Source: CALBPI01 sp039027435 (GTDB lineage: Bacteria > Pseudomonadota > Gammaproteobacteria > Steroidobacterales > Woeseiaceae). From it: a stretch of DNA of 64,000 nt. The stretch spans positions 512,631-576,630 of the forward strand of contig JBCCKF010000001.1 in the NCBI GenBank assembly GCA_039027435.1, in the 5' to 3' direction. Under the pieces are notes generated by a model. It did no database searches. It saw nothing but the letters and a program-made list of their open reading frames with translations, and had not been told where the DNA came from. Positions 63,727 through 64,000 of this stretch are shown piece by piece. The stretch's first letter is position 1, and each line of letters opens with the position of its first letter. A program made the position numbers and the translations under genes.

Positions 63727-64000
<274 letters not shown>

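Overview
The window looks like a gammaproteobacterial chromosome segment. The evidence is the FleQ-type master regulator, the sigma-54 and sigma-28 style flagellar promoters, a cbb3 oxidase locus next to an Fnr/Anr-hemN pair, FolE2, and many Gram-negative envelope proteins. The TolB-like TPR protein, Hanks kinase and caspase-like lipoprotein suggest a marine, Chromatiales- or Woeseiaceae-like lineage, but that placement is a guess. There are no insertion sequences, tRNAs or CRISPR arrays, and no gene-free stretch longer than 300 bases.

Bases 1-17.7 kb hold a compact flagellar block. On the minus strand, flgBCDEFGHIJKL is packed with gaps of 20 bases or less behind a near-consensus sigma-54 promoter. 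It is followed by fliC-flaG-fliD-fliS-fliT behind a sigma-28 promoter, and then by fleQ, which is cut by the window edge. On the plus strand, flgA has its own sigma-54 promoter with a FleQ-like box, and flgM-flgN has a sigma-28 promoter. A small CsrA-family protein closes this run.

Bases 17.9-24.6 kb hold a signalling module next to the flagellar genes. It contains a histidine-kinase-like ATPase that lacks its phospho-acceptor His, a REC-GGDEF-EAL protein with a degenerate EAL domain, a HATPase-REC-REC-HPt hybrid without a HisKA domain, and an intact REC-PAS-GGDEF-EAL protein. Two divergent sigma-28 type promoters lie between the two halves, so the module is probably expressed with the late flagellar genes and may feed c-di-GMP to FleQ.

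Bases 24.5-36.5 kb hold an aminotransferase, an Fnr/Anr-type oxygen sensor, a divergent HemN-like radical SAM protein, an Fnr-type box, and the complete cbb3 oxidase structural and assembly set (ccoNOQP, a small membrane protein, ccoG, a very short ccoH-like gene, ccoI, ccoS, and a TauE/SafE-type permease).

Bases 36.7-44.9 kb hold a PAS-EAL phosphodiesterase, a Frag1-like membrane protein, an arsR-carbonic anhydrase-SulP operon headed by a perfect palindrome (probable inorganic carbon uptake), a fructosamine kinase, a DUF2490 protein, an acyltransferase and a single-domain response regulator.

Bases 45-56 kb hold a same-strand series of a Ser/Thr kinase, a caspase-like lipoprotein and a large autotransporter. 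Upstream of these lie a secreted beta-propeller protein, a methyltransferase and a TolB-like TPR membrane protein. Bases 56-63.4 kb hold folE2, a porin, an amidase, two overlapping lipoprotein genes, a VOC protein and a small membrane protein. The window ends in an rRNA operon on the minus strand (terminator, 5S, and the 3' end of 23S).
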